Positions 25,606 to 35,526 of a DNA stretch of 64,000 nucleotides are shown piece after piece. The stretch spans positions 23,947-87,946 of the forward strand of contig JAAYPC010000262.1 of assembly GCA_012519985.1 (NCBI GenBank), in the 5' to 3' direction. The translations under genes were made by a program, and so were the position numbers. The notes beneath the pieces are model-generated. The model saw only the letters and a program-made list of their open reading frames with translations. It was not told the origin of the DNA and ran no database searches. Position 1 is the stretch's first letter; every line of letters begins with the position of its first letter. The DNA comes from Fibrobacter sp. GTDB lineage: Bacteria > Fibrobacterota > Chitinivibrionia > Chitinivibrionales > Chitinispirillaceae.

Positions 25606-27891
25606 ATGAAGCGTCAATTGGATCATTATATCCATCTTATTTGGCGTAAACTGTGGTTTATTCTTCCAACATGTATTGTCGTTATTGCAGCCTGGTTTGT
25701 GGCAATAAATAAACTGGGAGTGGCAAAGCCGCAGCTTAGTGCCACAGCCATTCTGCATTTTGATGATCCTGATGAACTCAGTGCCGTAGATGAAAGGGTC
25801 ACACTGGGGCCGGAGGCCAAAGCTGTGCTGGTAAAGAGTCGGACATTTCTGGAGAAAGTGGTTCGAAAGCTGGCCCTGCAGTTAAGTGTTTCCAAATATC
25901 CCCGTTCCATGATCTTTGATTCTGTGGCAGTGGAGATTGATGCAGATCCTGGTGTTTACCAGTTAAAAATAAAAAATCAGAATTTTACACTCTACTTTAC
26001 AGACAGATCGGGACAGAGAAGAATAGTCCAGAGCGCAGATGTCTCTTCACTCAATAAAATATCAATTCATGGCCTTCATCTTCGTTTTTCAAAGGATTTT
26101 CTTTCATCTCCTTTCAATGTGAAATTTACGGTAAACAGAGTCAGAGATGCAGTGGATTACATTGTAGATAACATGGTAACCAGAACCGCTTCCAGAGATG
26201 GCATGGTATTGGCTATCAGTATGAATGGAAGAGATTATGAGATGATTACAGCAATCGTTAACACCATTGCAGATGATTTCGCCGCTGAAAACACCGCTAC
26301 AAAACAAAAAAGAATAAGTAGTCTTATTTCTGCATTGGAAAAGCAGTTGGAGACTGCCCGCAAAGAGATGCTTCAGGCAGAATATTCGGTTCGTAAATAC
26401 CGGGAAAGATATCCCACAATAGGCATGGCTGATGCATTCGCACCACCCGTGGCACTTATGGATCTAAGAGAGACCGAAGCAGAATTGAAGTCGGCCCTTT
26501 TTCAGGCCCAAAGCCTTATTGAGCGGTACTCTTCAGTTTCTGATTCCAACCGTCTGGCACTTTTAAATGAAATGGTTTCATTTCTGAGCAGATTCCAGAC
26601 TGCTACCTCAGAAGGGCTTAGTGCAGAGCTGGATAAACTTGAACAGGAAAATCAGCGCCTGACATTACAGTATGCACCAAATCACATGTTTATCCTCAAA
26701 AATAAGGAAAATATCCGGGTATTTGGTCAAGATGTGCAAAATGCACTTAATGGTCTTCAGAGCGACCTCAATAGAAAAGTAGCTCAGAACAAAAACAGAA
26801 TAAATAAGCTCAGTTCTGAAATTGCCACTCTTCCGGCAAAAGAGCTTCACCTTTCAAAACTGCAGAGAAACCACGATGTAGCGGCGCAGATTTTTGCAAG
26901 TGTGCTTAGCAGATATAATGAGGCGCAGATTGCTCATGGAGTAGCCGTGGGAGATGTCAATGTGGTGGATCATGCAGTGGTTCCAGAGCCAAAAATGGAT
27001 TTTAAAACACTTCTGGTCATAGTAGGATTGGGACTGTTCCTTGGATTAGCTCTGGGGATAGGACCGGTTATAGTAATAGATTTTTTTGATTGTACTGCCA
27101 GAACCGAAAAGGATCTGCGAAGAATGACCGATCTGGTAGTTCTGGAATCGATTCCGGTTAAGGGTAGCTGGGCTAAATCAATCAATTTCGGGAAAACAGT
27201 AGATGAGAAACTGGTAACTGCGGATTATTCCCATAATTTTGCAGATGAGACGTTCCGCTCTTTGCGGGCAAAGATTCTTCTGGGTCTCAGCGATACCAAA
27301 AAGAAACGGATTCTTATAACCAGTCTGGGAATCGGGGAAGGTAAATCCTTTACCGCGGCCAATCTGGCAATTACTCTGGCTCAGCAGAAAATCTCCACCC
27401 TGCTTATCGATGGAGATCTGCGAAGAGGTATCCAGCATCAGCATTTCGGGCTTCCCAAAAATCCTGGACTGTCTTCCATTCTTCTAAACAACGTTTCACT
27501 CAGTCCGGTTCTTCTGCAGCCAGTATTACAGTCGACCCATATCCAGTATCTTAAACTTCTGGGAGCTGGCTCTACCATTGTCAACTCAACCGAGCATCTC
27601 AATTCACAAAGGTTCAGAAATCTTATCGATATTCTTTCCAATGAGTTTGAGGTGATCATACTTGACACGCCGCCGGTAGCGGTCACTACCGATGCAATCG
27701 GTGTTCAGGACATCTTTCCCAGGTATATCTTTGTGGTAAAAGCGATGCACACAGATATTGCAGAGCTTAACAGAAAAATCCGGGAGTTTCCGGGTCTGCG
27801 CAAACGGATCATGGGGGTAGTGCTAAACGGGGCACCTTATAAGCAAACCGAATATAATCAATACACCAGTTACAAATACGAAGTGGACTGA
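25606..27891 (+). CDS. Chain-length determinant fused to tyrosine autokinase (BY-kinase, Wzc-like)
   Basis: About 761 residues from the ATG at 25606; an upstream in-frame TTG at 25531 is less likely. N-terminal Wzz domain with a membrane helix (FILPTCIVVIAAWFVAI), a long periplasmic coiled coil, a second helix (LLVIVGLGLFLGLALGIGPV), then the cytoplasmic kinase. Walker A is ITSLGIGEGKSFTAANLA, Walker A' LLIDGDLRRG, Walker B VIILDTPPV. The C-terminus is tyrosine-rich (YKQTEYNQYTSYKYEVD), the autophosphorylated cluster. It should set polymer length by phosphorylation cycling. It sits between the export gene and asnB. Confidence 0.9.
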   Translation: MKRQLDHYIHLIWRKLWFILPTCIVVIAAWFVAINKLGVAKPQLSATAILHFDDPDELSAVDERVTLGPEAKAVLVKSRTFLEKVVRKLALQLSVSKYPRSMIFDSVAVEIDADPGVYQLKIKNQNFTLYFTDRSGQRRIVQSADVSSLNKISIHGLHLRFSKDFLSSPFNVKFTVNRVRDAVDYIVDNMVTRTASRDGMVLAISMNGRDYEMITAIVNTIADDFAAENTATKQKRISSLISALEKQLETARKEMLQAEYSVRKYRERYPTIGMADAFAPPVALMDLRETEAELKSALFQAQSLIERYSSVSDSNRLALLNEMVSFLSRFQTATSEGLSAELDKLEQENQRLTLQYAPNHMFILKNKENIRVFGQDVQNALNGLQSDLNRKVAQNKNRINKLSSEIATLPAKELHLSKLQRNHDVAAQIFASVLSRYNEAQIAHGVAVGDVNVVDHAVVPEPKMDFKTLLVIVGLGLFLGLALGIGPVIVIDFFDCTARTEKDLRRMTDLVVLESIPVKGSWAKSINFGKTVDEKLVTADYSHNFADETFRSLRAKILLGLSDTKKKRILITSLGIGEGKSFTAANLAITLAQQKISTLLIDGDLRRGIQHQHFGLPKNPGLSSILLNNVSLSPVLLQPVLQSTHIQYLKLLGAGSTIVNSTEHLNSQRFRNLIDILSNEFEVIILDTPPVAVTTDAIGVQDIFPRYIFVVKAMHTDIAELNRKIREFPGLRKRIMGVVLNGAPYKQTEYNQYTSYKYEVD

Positions 27892-27894
27892 GCT

Positions 27895-29937
27895 ATGTGT
27901 GGGATTGCAGGTATTTTTCATCCGGATCCATCCGTTACAGTTGATATTCATCATCTGCAGAGTATGACCAGAGCTTTTGACTACCGTGGTCCGGATGATG
28001 AAGGATTTTTTGTGGAAAATAACATAGGTCTGGGACAGCGTCGGCTCAGCATTATAGACCTTACCGGTGGTAAACAGCCTATGTGTAATGAAGATGGCAG
28101 TATATGGGTTGTTTTCAATGGAGAAATATTCAACTATCTTGAACTGATGGATTATTTAAAGAGCAAGGGGCACCATTTCAGCTCCAGATCGGATACTGAG
28201 GTACTGGTTCACCTTTACGAAGAATACGGTGAGAATTTCGCCACTCATCTCAATGGACAATTCGCCATTGCCCTGTGGGATAAGCGAAAACGTACCTTAA
28301 TATTAGTACGTGACCGGGTTGGAATCTGCCCCTTATATTATACCCGATCCAAGGATAGAGTTTTTCTCTTCGGATCCGAGATCAAATCCATTTTCTGCCA
28401 TCCTGCAGTGCACCCTGAACTTGATTTCACCGGGTTAGAGCAGGTTTTTACTCTCTGGGTACCAGTTCCTCCCAGAACTGTGTTCAAAGGGATTACCGAG
28501 CTTAAGCCCGGTCATCTATTAAAAGTCACTGCAGAAACAGAGCAAATTAGCTGTTACTGGAAACTGAGTTTTCCCCATAGGGATCAGTACGATCAAAAGC
28601 CGCTGGAATATTACAAGAAGCAATTGCAGGAGCTTTTATATGATGCAGTGCGACTGCGTTTGCGTTCCGATGTCACAGTAGCTGCGTATCTTAGCGGGGG
28701 ATTGGATTCTTCTGTTGTCTCTGCTTTGGTCAAAAAGTATCACAACCGGGATCTTATCACCTTTTCTGTTTCTTTCAATGATTCTGCATTCGATGAGCGA
28801 AACTTTCAAAATGCTATGGTGGAATTTCTTAAAACCGACCACCGTAACGTAGAAGTCAACTATCAGAACATTGGAGAAGAATACTCTGAGGTTATCTGGC
28901 ATTGCGAAACGCCACTGATCCGCACTGCACCAGCTCCGCTTTTTGCTCTTTCCAGACTGGTGTATGACAATCATATCAAAGTTGTTCTTACCGGTGAAGG
29001 AGCCGATGAATTCTTCGGTGGATACAACATTTTCAAGGAAAACCGTATCCGCAGGTTCTGGGCAAAATTTCCCTCTTCCAGATTCCGGCCTGCACTTCTC
29101 TCTCGTATATACCCTTATATTGGTGTGGATAAGGATAACCGTTTCTGGCAGAATTTCTTTAAGAGACAGTTGACCGATACGGCAAATCCATTCTATTCAC
29201 ATTTAATACGCTGGTTCAACACATCCAGAATAAAAAGATTTTTTGCGCAAAAATATCGCAGCGCTTTCAATATGCAGAACATCTATGAGGAACTGGTTGC
29301 CTTCGCGGATCCTCAAATTGTCAACTGGGATCCGCTTTGTCAGGCACAATATCTGGAGATAACACTGTTCATGTCCGGATATCTTCTGTCATCCCAGGGT
29401 GATCGTATGATGATGGCACATTCGGTGGAAGGACGCTTTCCTTTTCTTGACCATAGAATAATAGAGTTCGCTTCATCGATTCCTCCACAATTTAAGCTCA
29501 ATTTGCTTAATGAAAAATATTTACTTAAAAAGGCGTTTACGGAGCTGATACCTCCAGAGGTCTTGAACAGGTCCAAACAACCCTACAGGGCTCCGATTTC
29601 TCAGTGTTTCTCTGAGAAAACAAACAATCTCTCCAGTATGGTACTCAGTGATGATGCCCTGGAATGCTCCGGGCTTTTCGATATTGATTCTGTGAGGTTA
29701 CTCAGGCAGAAAGCCAACAGTTCTGCTGCCGGTTTGTCTGAGGTGGATGAAATGGCGGTGGCAGGTATTGTCTCTACCCAGCTATTGTATCATCATTTTA
29801 TTGCAGAGCTTGTACCATCACTTGGTTCGGATAAAATCCGGCTCAGTAATGAAACTGGTACAGCAAAAGGACCCATTATTAATACTCTGACCAACCGCAG
29901 TTTATCGATACCTGTCAAATCTTCAGATCAGGGTTGA
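27895..29937 (+). CDS. asnB: Glutamine-hydrolysing asparagine synthetase family protein (EPS-associated)
   Basis: A 680-residue two-domain enzyme. The N-terminal glutaminase starts with the nucleophile Cys2 (MCGIAGIF) and has RGPDDEGFF and the VVFNGEIFNY loop. The synthetase domain has the PP-loop VAAYLSGGLDSSVVSAL and LTGEGADEFFGGYNIF. AsnB homologues in EPS clusters amidate uronic acid residues rather than make asparagine; the context here supports that. It starts 3 bases after the BY-kinase stop. The stop codon lies within a terminator hairpin. The last ~40 residues extend beyond the conserved domain. Confidence 0.88.
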   Translation: MCGIAGIFHPDPSVTVDIHHLQSMTRAFDYRGPDDEGFFVENNIGLGQRRLSIIDLTGGKQPMCNEDGSIWVVFNGEIFNYLELMDYLKSKGHHFSSRSDTEVLVHLYEEYGENFATHLNGQFAIALWDKRKRTLILVRDRVGICPLYYTRSKDRVFLFGSEIKSIFCHPAVHPELDFTGLEQVFTLWVPVPPRTVFKGITELKPGHLLKVTAETEQISCYWKLSFPHRDQYDQKPLEYYKKQLQELLYDAVRLRLRSDVTVAAYLSGGLDSSVVSALVKKYHNRDLITFSVSFNDSAFDERNFQNAMVEFLKTDHRNVEVNYQNIGEEYSEVIWHCETPLIRTAPAPLFALSRLVYDNHIKVVLTGEGADEFFGGYNIFKENRIRRFWAKFPSSRFRPALLSRIYPYIGVDKDNRFWQNFFKRQLTDTANPFYSHLIRWFNTSRIKRFFAQKYRSAFNMQNIYEELVAFADPQIVNWDPLCQAQYLEITLFMSGYLLSSQGDRMMMAHSVEGRFPFLDHRIIEFASSIPPQFKLNLLNEKYLLKKAFTELIPPEVLNRSKQPYRAPISQCFSEKTNNLSSMVLSDDALECSGLFDIDSVRLLRQKANSSAAGLSEVDEMAVAGIVSTQLLYHHFIAELVPSLGSDKIRLSNETGTAKGPIINTLTNRSLSIPVKSSDQG

Positions 29938-29952
29938 TTCTAAAACCCTGAT
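29927..29952 (+). terminator. Terminator hairpin at the end of the EPS operon
   Basis: ATCAGGGTT pairs with AACCCTGAT (9 bp, 8-base loop), followed by a pyrimidine-rich tail. The asnB stop codon lies inside it. Confidence 0.7.
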
Positions 29953-29976
29953 CTCTTCTCCCGTTTCTGCTTTCTA

Positions 29977-29992
29977 TGGCAGGCTCTTTGCA
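29977..29992 (+). promoter_or_regulatory. Sigma-54 promoter of the deacetylase-like gene
   Basis: TGGCAGGCTCTTTGCA has the -24 GG and -12 GC exactly 10 bases apart. It lies just past the asnB terminator and about 60 bases before the next gene, so that gene is a separate sigma-54 unit. Confidence 0.75.
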
Positions 29993-30053
29993 TATTATAA
30001 TAGAAGAATACCTGACAAATTTTTACAAGAGAAAGGTAATCTGAGAGCTGGTG

Positions 30054-31214
30054 ATGTTTCGCTGGATAATAATAGCAGTATCAACCACAGCAGTTTTCCT
30101 TTTCCTCTGGCTGCTTCTCAATTCATTACGCAGGTTCAGATGGCTTCTCATTTCACGCCGTTTATCCGTTAGAGCCAGCAGGGTTCAAGATGAACCTGTT
30201 AATATTTATCTGGCTATCTGCGATCATTATCAACCATTCTGGGGGCAAGTCTCTCAGGAAATAGCCGAACATAGGGTTGTAACCTGGTGCAGGGAGTATC
30301 CACGGGTAGCCCGTGATCACATGGACTTCAGAGGAAGGCATCCTGTACACACATTCTTTTATTCTGAGCAGGACTATAACCCTAACCTGCTCGATTCAAT
30401 TTACAAATTGCACAAAGATGGATTCTGTGATGTTGAATTGTTGCTGGCGCACAGTAACGATTCTCCTCAGAATTTTAAGCGTAAAATCGAAGAGTTCAGA
30501 GATGTCCTCTTTCATCACCATGGACTTCTCAGGAAAGATTCCAGTGGGAACATTGTCTATGGATTTATTCATGGTTACTGGGCGTTAAACAACTCCCGGC
30601 CAGACGGACGGTTCTGTGGAGTAGACCATGAAATACCGATCTTAAAGGAGACAGGATGTTACGCTGATTTTACCTTCCCTTCGGCACCGGATATTACCCA
30701 ACCTTTAGTAGTAAACAGTATCTATTTTGCAGCCGATGTACCAGGACAAGCAAAGGCCCATGAACGCGGGTATGCTGCAAAAAGAAATAACTGGTCCGAA
30801 AAAGATCTCTTGTTAATTCAGGGGCCATTGACTTTAAACTGGAAAAACCGCAGGTATAAGATTTTCCCCACCATTGAACATGGAGGCTTGAGCTATACAG
30901 CAAGGTTTCATCCTGACAGAGCCGCCTGTTGGCTGAAAACTGCTGTCTCTATCTCCGAAATCCCCGGCCATATTTTCATAAAACTTTTCACTCATGGTGC
31001 TATCGATCAGACCATCAGGTATCTGTTTAATGAAGATGGCTTTGCTGAGTTGTGGAGTTTTATGGAAAACAAGTATAATGATGGTAAAAATTACAGACTC
31101 TATTATGTATCCGCTTATGAAATGTTCAATATCATTAAAAATTTGTGCCTGAATTCCAAGGCAATTTCCACTTACACTGGTTTACCTAAGAAAGATTTGG
31201 ATCATCTCTTATAG
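30054..31214 (+). CDS. Putative polysaccharide-modifying protein, deacetylase-like fold
   Basis: About 386 residues from the ATG at 30054 (a GTG is just ahead). One N-terminal membrane helix (IIIAVSTTAVFLFLWLLLN), then a domain with AICDHYQPFWG, YPRVARDHMDFRGRHPVHTF and YGFIHGYWALNNSRPDGRFC. Clustered His and Asp residues recall metal-dependent NodB/DA-barrel enzymes, and similar proteins occur in EPS clusters, but the standard deacetylase motifs are not exact. It is expressed from its own sigma-54 promoter next to the EPS operon, which supports a role in EPS. Function is inferred, not read. Confidence 0.55.
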   Translation: MFRWIIIAVSTTAVFLFLWLLLNSLRRFRWLLISRRLSVRASRVQDEPVNIYLAICDHYQPFWGQVSQEIAEHRVVTWCREYPRVARDHMDFRGRHPVHTFFYSEQDYNPNLLDSIYKLHKDGFCDVELLLAHSNDSPQNFKRKIEEFRDVLFHHHGLLRKDSSGNIVYGFIHGYWALNNSRPDGRFCGVDHEIPILKETGCYADFTFPSAPDITQPLVVNSIYFAADVPGQAKAHERGYAAKRNNWSEKDLLLIQGPLTLNWKNRRYKIFPTIEHGGLSYTARFHPDRAACWLKTAVSISEIPGHIFIKLFTHGAIDQTIRYLFNEDGFAELWSFMENKYNDGKNYRLYYVSAYEMFNIIKNLCLNSKAISTYTGLPKKDLDHLL

Positions 31215-31343
31215 TAAAGAATAATATTGAACCTGAATCGTAGGCTTGTTAAAAGATTAGTGTCCAATTTAGGTTAAACATTCTTTATTTGGAAGAATAG
31301 TGATCAAGTAGTATTTTTGGGTATCGTGGAGAATCTTAGTTAA

Positions 31344-32903
31344 ATGCCAGCTCAAATAAAGACAGAACTCAGTTTTAATGGTTTGACCGCCCTTTATCAG
31401 ATTGCCCATTTTCTTGCCTCCGGTCAGGATCTTGAAGTGATAATGACCAAAATTTTAGAGATCCTTGAAAATAATGTAGGGATGAGTAGAGGGATGATTA
31501 CTATACTTAGCCCTAATAACGAGGAACTTGCTGTTGATGTAGCAAGGGGGATTTCTGAGAGCGACAAGAAAAAAGGCAAGTATCGTCCTGGAGAAGGGAT
31601 AACCGGCAAAGTGGTTGCTACCGGAAGACCAATTGCAATTCCGACTCTTAATCAAGAACCGACATTTCTTGACAGAACCGGAGCGCGCAAAGGGCTTAAC
31701 CATTCCGATCTTGCTTTTTTGTGTGTTCCAATCAAAACCGGTGACATGGTAATCGGAGCTTTGTCTGTAGATCGGGTTGCGGTGGAGGATGCAGTTACAC
31801 TGGAAGGTGAGCTCCGTTTTCTGGAAGCTGTGGCGGATCTAATAGCACAGGTAGTTCAGGTAAGAAGAAAAAACTATGACCGGATTCATGCTCTTGAAAA
31901 AGAAAATCTGGAACTTCGGCGCACACTGGAGGATAAGGGCAAACCAGATCTGATGATAGGTAACAGCAGTTCGATGCGTGAAGTATACCGTCAGATCGGG
32001 CAGGTTGCCCCTTCATTAACTACGGTTACCATACGTGGTGAAACCGGAACCGGTAAGGAACTGGTAGCCAGAGCTATTCATCAAAAAAGTCCCTGCAGCA
32101 AGGGGCCGTTTGTGGCTGTAAACTGCGCCGCACTTCCTGAATCCTTACTGGAGAGTGAGCTTTTTGGGCACGAAAAGGGTTCATTTACAGGTGCTACAGC
32201 CAGAAGAATCGGTCGTTTTGAAGCGGCTGATAATGGGACTTTGTTTCTGGATGAGATTGGAGAAATGTCGCTTTCTGCACAGAGTCGTCTTCTTAGAGCA
32301 ATACAGGAAAAGGAGTTCCAGAGAGTAGGCGGTTCTGAATCGATTCGGGTTAATGTAAGACTTATTTGTGCTACAAACCGGGATCTGGAAACTGATGTCA
32401 AAGAGAACCGTTTTAGAGAAGATCTTTATTACAGAATCAATGTTTTTAGCATCGCACTTCCACCGTTGAGGGAGCGGGGTGCTGATGTACTTTTACTGGC
32501 TGACTATTTTGTCAAAAAATACTGCCAGCTTCATGACAGAAATATCCAGAGGATCTCAACTCCTGCCATCGATATGCTTTCTGCTTATCACTGGCCTGGC
32601 AATGTCAGAGAGTTAGAAAATGTGATTGAACGGGCAGTAATCGTTGCCACTGCGGACGTGATCGAGGGTAAGGATCTACCCCCTACTCTTCAGATGAAGG
32701 ATGTCGCTTTGCAGGGTAAGCGGAACGATTCATTTGAGAATCTGGTAGCTGCATATGAACGCACCCTGATCTTGGATGCACTCAAAGACACCGGTGGAAA
32801 TCAGACAGAAGCTGCAAAAGTACTTGGAACCACAAAACGTATCATCCAGTATAAAATCAACAAATATCAGATTGATTGTTCTCGTTTCCGTCGCAGTGAA
32901 TAA
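31344..32903 (+). CDS. NifA-family sigma-54 activator 1 (GAF-AAA+-HTH)
   Basis: A 519-residue enhancer-binding protein. The N-terminal GAF domain (20-180) resembles NifA closely: [49 protein letters not shown]. The AAA+ domain has Walker A GETGTGKE, the sigma-54 contact loop as GSFTGA (a variant of GAFTGA), and Walker [11 protein letters not shown]. The C-terminal Fis-type HTH contains [20 protein letters not shown]. The GAF in NifA senses nitrogen or redox state via partners such as PII. No sigma-54 promoter is evident in front of it, unlike its paralogue. Confidence 0.9.
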   Translation: MPAQIKTELSFNGLTALYQIAHFLASGQDLEVIMTKILEILENNVGMSRGMITILSPNNEELAVDVARGISESDKKKGKYRPGEGITGKVVATGRPIAIPTLNQEPTFLDRTGARKGLNHSDLAFLCVPIKTGDMVIGALSVDRVAVEDAVTLEGELRFLEAVADLIAQVVQVRRKNYDRIHALEKENLELRRTLEDKGKPDLMIGNSSSMREVYRQIGQVAPSLTTVTIRGETGTGKELVARAIHQKSPCSKGPFVAVNCAALPESLLESELFGHEKGSFTGATARRIGRFEAADNGTLFLDEIGEMSLSAQSRLLRAIQEKEFQRVGGSESIRVNVRLICATNRDLETDVKENRFREDLYYRINVFSIALPPLRERGADVLLLADYFVKKYCQLHDRNIQRISTPAIDMLSAYHWPGNVRELENVIERAVIVATADVIEGKDLPPTLQMKDVALQGKRNDSFENLVAAYERTLILDALKDTGGNQTEAAKVLGTTKRIIQYKINKYQIDCSRFRRSE

Positions 32904-33418
32904 TCCCGGAAGGCATTCGCAAATTTCCTGTTCTTAAACCCATATTGCCCATTAGACAGGGACTTAAATTAAGCCCGACCAGGCAAACCTGTTGGTTGCT
33001 CCGGTAAGCCCTCAGTGACAGTCAATTCGGTGCGTCCTCGCTCTCCATTACTTTGACGAGCCCTCGTTATCTGTCACTTCGACGAGCTTGCGAGGAGAAG
33101 TCTTTTCAATGGGACAAAAATTATGGGCCCGATCCACTCTGCCAGGTACAAAACCGGTTACTGTCTACTGGAAAATTGGGTTAAAAAAGCAACAGTTTTG
33201 TTCCTCTTTTTATCATCTTTGCTACAATTTTGTACCCATCAATCATCCTTCATCTCTTAACATGGATATTGATGCCCTTTTTTTATTCTATTTAGTCTTT
33301 TCTACTGAGCTGAAGATTAAATAAAAAATATGGCTCAAGCTTTGCATATATCCCCGCATGTACCGAACAAAACCGATAGCATTTTTCCGGGCCTGTGATG
33401 TAACTGTTAACCATCATT
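32904..33418. other. Gap between the two activators
   Basis: About 515 bases without a gene. A GACGAGC-rich stretch near 33030-33100 with partial dyads looks like degraded intergenic repeat DNA. The open frame at 33088-33324 has no ribosome site and no protein-like composition. A sigma-54 promoter lies at its right end. Confidence 0.55.
33331..33346 (+). promoter_or_regulatory. Sigma-54 promoter of activator 2
   Basis: TGGCTCAAGCTTTGCA has correctly spaced GG and GC. Predicted start near 33358, about 60 bases before the second NifA-like gene. It suggests that activator 1 (or activator 2 itself) controls this gene. Confidence 0.7.
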
Positions 33419-34993
33419 ATGACATGTAATCATTTTGAAGATTCCAAAATCAATCTGAGTTTTAATGGCTTGATGGTGCTCTATCAGATTGCCAGAATCC
33501 TTAACACAGGAGGACCATTAAGCAATTGTATGATGGAAGTCCTTCGGGCATTGCAGGATCTGGCATCGATGAACCGGGGAATGATATCTCTGCTCAATGC
33601 CTCTGGTGATAAATTGACCGTAGATGTAGCATATGGAATACCCGATTATCTGCGGCAAAAAGGTAAATACCGATTGGGTGAAGGAATTACCGGTCAAGTA
33701 GCAAAAACTGGACAAGCAGTAATTATCTCCAGACTTGAAAATGAACCAGCTTTTCTTGATCGTACCGGAGCGAGAAAGAATTTAAAGCTTTCTGATCTGG
33801 CGTTTCTATGTGTACCAATAAAGATTTCTGATAAAGTAATTGGAGTCCTTTCGGTAGACCGGGTAGTATTGGATCAGGATGTTACTTTAGAGAATGAGTT
33901 ACATTTTCTGGAGGCAGTATCGAATCTGATATCACAGGTAGTTGAACAGAGGCGTCGACAGACCGAACAAATATCTGCACTGGAGAATGAGAACAAAGAA
34001 CTCAGGCAGATACTGGAAAACAGAGGGCGTCCTGACCAGATGATTGGCAACAGCAATTCCATGCGTGAAGTATATCGTTACATAGCTCAGGTTGCTCCCT
34101 CTACTACAACGGTGCTTATCAGAGGAGAAACCGGAACCGGTAAAGAGTTAGTGGCACGTGCCATACACCAGAAAAGCGCTCTTCGTGAAGGGCCTTTTAT
34201 CGCAGTAAACTGTGCTGCACTTCCTGAGTCTCTGCTGGAAAGTGAGTTGTTCGGACATGAGAAGGGAGCCTTTACAGGAGCACTCAGTACCAGAATTGGC
34301 AAATTTGAAGCGGCGCAGAATGGTACGCTCTTTCTGGATGAGATCGGTGAGTTGAGTCTGAGTGCACAGGGTCGGCTTCTCAGAGCGATTCAGGAGAAGG
34401 AGTTTCAAAGAGTAGGCAGTATGGAAAATATCAGGCTCAATGTGCGGCTGATCGCTGCTACCAATCGCAATCTGGAAAAAGACGTGCAAGAAAAACGGTT
34501 CAGAGAGGATCTGTTTTACCGTCTGAACGTGTTTACAATTGTTTTACCTCCTTTGAGAGAAAGAGGTGCAGATATACTCCTTCTTTCAGATCACTTTGTA
34601 AGAAAGTATTCGAAACTTCACATGAAACAGGTGGAAAGGATCTCTACCGGGGCAATCGAACTGCTTTCTTCTTACAACTGGCCTGGTAATATAAGAGAGT
34701 TGGAGAATGTGATCGAGCGTGCTGTATTAGTTTGTGAAGATAATGTGATAAAGGGTCACGATCTTCCCAGAATTCTTCCGCAGACAAACAGGATAAAAAG
34801 TTCAATCAGGAAATCCGGTACATTTGAAAACCTGGTAGCCTCTTATGAGAAAGAGCTTATCATAGAAGCTTTGAAAGACTGTAAAGGCAATCAGACAAAT
34901 GCTGCAAAACTTCTACAGACCACCAAAAGAGTTATTCAGTACAAAATCGACAAATATGGGATAGATTACCGCAAATACCGCAAAAGTGCGTGA
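33419..34993 (+). CDS. NifA-family sigma-54 activator 2 (GAF-AAA+-HTH)
   Basis: A 524-residue paralogue of activator 1, closely alignable end to end. GAF signature [19 protein letters not shown]; Walker A GETGTGKE; canonical GAFTGA loop; Walker [12 protein letters not shown]; Fis-type [23 protein letters not shown]. The canonical loop and its own sigma-54 promoter suggest a cascade with activator 1. It lies 533 bases before amtB, which also has a sigma-54 promoter, so ammonium uptake is a likely target. No clear ribosome site was identified. Confidence 0.9.
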   Translation: MTCNHFEDSKINLSFNGLMVLYQIARILNTGGPLSNCMMEVLRALQDLASMNRGMISLLNASGDKLTVDVAYGIPDYLRQKGKYRLGEGITGQVAKTGQAVIISRLENEPAFLDRTGARKNLKLSDLAFLCVPIKISDKVIGVLSVDRVVLDQDVTLENELHFLEAVSNLISQVVEQRRRQTEQISALENENKELRQILENRGRPDQMIGNSNSMREVYRYIAQVAPSTTTVLIRGETGTGKELVARAIHQKSALREGPFIAVNCAALPESLLESELFGHEKGAFTGALSTRIGKFEAAQNGTLFLDEIGELSLSAQGRLLRAIQEKEFQRVGSMENIRLNVRLIAATNRNLEKDVQEKRFREDLFYRLNVFTIVLPPLRERGADILLLSDHFVRKYSKLHMKQVERISTGAIELLSSYNWPGNIRELENVIERAVLVCEDNVIKGHDLPRILPQTNRIKSSIRKSGTFENLVASYEKELIIEALKDCKGNQTNAAKLLQTTKRVIQYKIDKYGIDYRKYRKSA

Positions 34994-35439
34994 TCTGAAA
35001 AAATCGAATCGCTTTCTGATATTTTGCACATTCCATATTAGTGAAATAACATCCAATAATTACCTGGAATTGTAACTACTCAGGAATGTGGTGGTAAAAA
35101 GGGTAATAATTTCAAATCAGAAAAAAAATAAGAACCAATATCAAAACAATATCTAATCAGAAGTAATCTGGGAAAAAATATCTAAACGAAGAACGGAATG
35201 GAAAAAGCTCCAAATTTTTCCGGGCTTATCTGATTATGTATTGCTTCTGATTCTTTTGACGATTGTTTCTGATTTCTCACCAGTCTTTTGCTCAATACAC
35301 TAAACCTAATTCGGATGAGTTTAGATTTTTCTCCAACCCCAATTCTTTAATGATACTTTCTTGTAATACACTTTGGTATTTCGCACAAAATTGTCTCCTG
35401 AAAATCTTCACAGTCCCCCAAATTAAAACAAATGATAGT
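34994..35439. other. Gap between activator 2 and the amtB promoter
   Basis: AT-rich and gene-free. It contains a MITE-like repeat copy at about 35072-35197. The remainder shows nothing identifiable apart from space for upstream activator sites. Confidence 0.55.
35072..35197 (+). repeat. MITE-like element, copy 1 (3' end diverged)
   Basis: It begins with GTAACTACTCAGG and contains a core (TCAAATCAG, then AAAACAATATCTAATCAG, then ATCTAAACGAAGAA) that matches, in inverted orientation, the copy at 40718-40844. The right terminal repeat is not recognisable. Confidence 0.6.
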
Positions 35440-35455
35440 TGGTATAATTGTTGCA
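35440..35455 (+). promoter_or_regulatory. Sigma-54 promoter of amtB-glnK
   Basis: TGGTATAATTGTTGCA fits the -24/-12 consensus with 10-base GG-GC spacing. Predicted start near 35467, about 60 bases before amtB. This is the classical arrangement for nitrogen-regulated ammonium uptake. Confidence 0.75.
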
Positions 35456-35526
35456 TAAAATGGCAAGGCAGAACAAATGACCCGGGATCTTGTTTTTAAC
35501 AGAATTTTTTTTTAGGGAGGATGTAA

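Noticed and set aside
33030..33105. Repeat rich in GACGAGC as a possible RNA gene
   Set aside because: The dyad is imperfect and no promoter or terminator brackets it.
33088..33324. A 78-residue open frame between the activators
   Set aside because: No ribosome site and no protein-like pattern; it ends within 10 bases of the sigma-54 promoter of the next gene.
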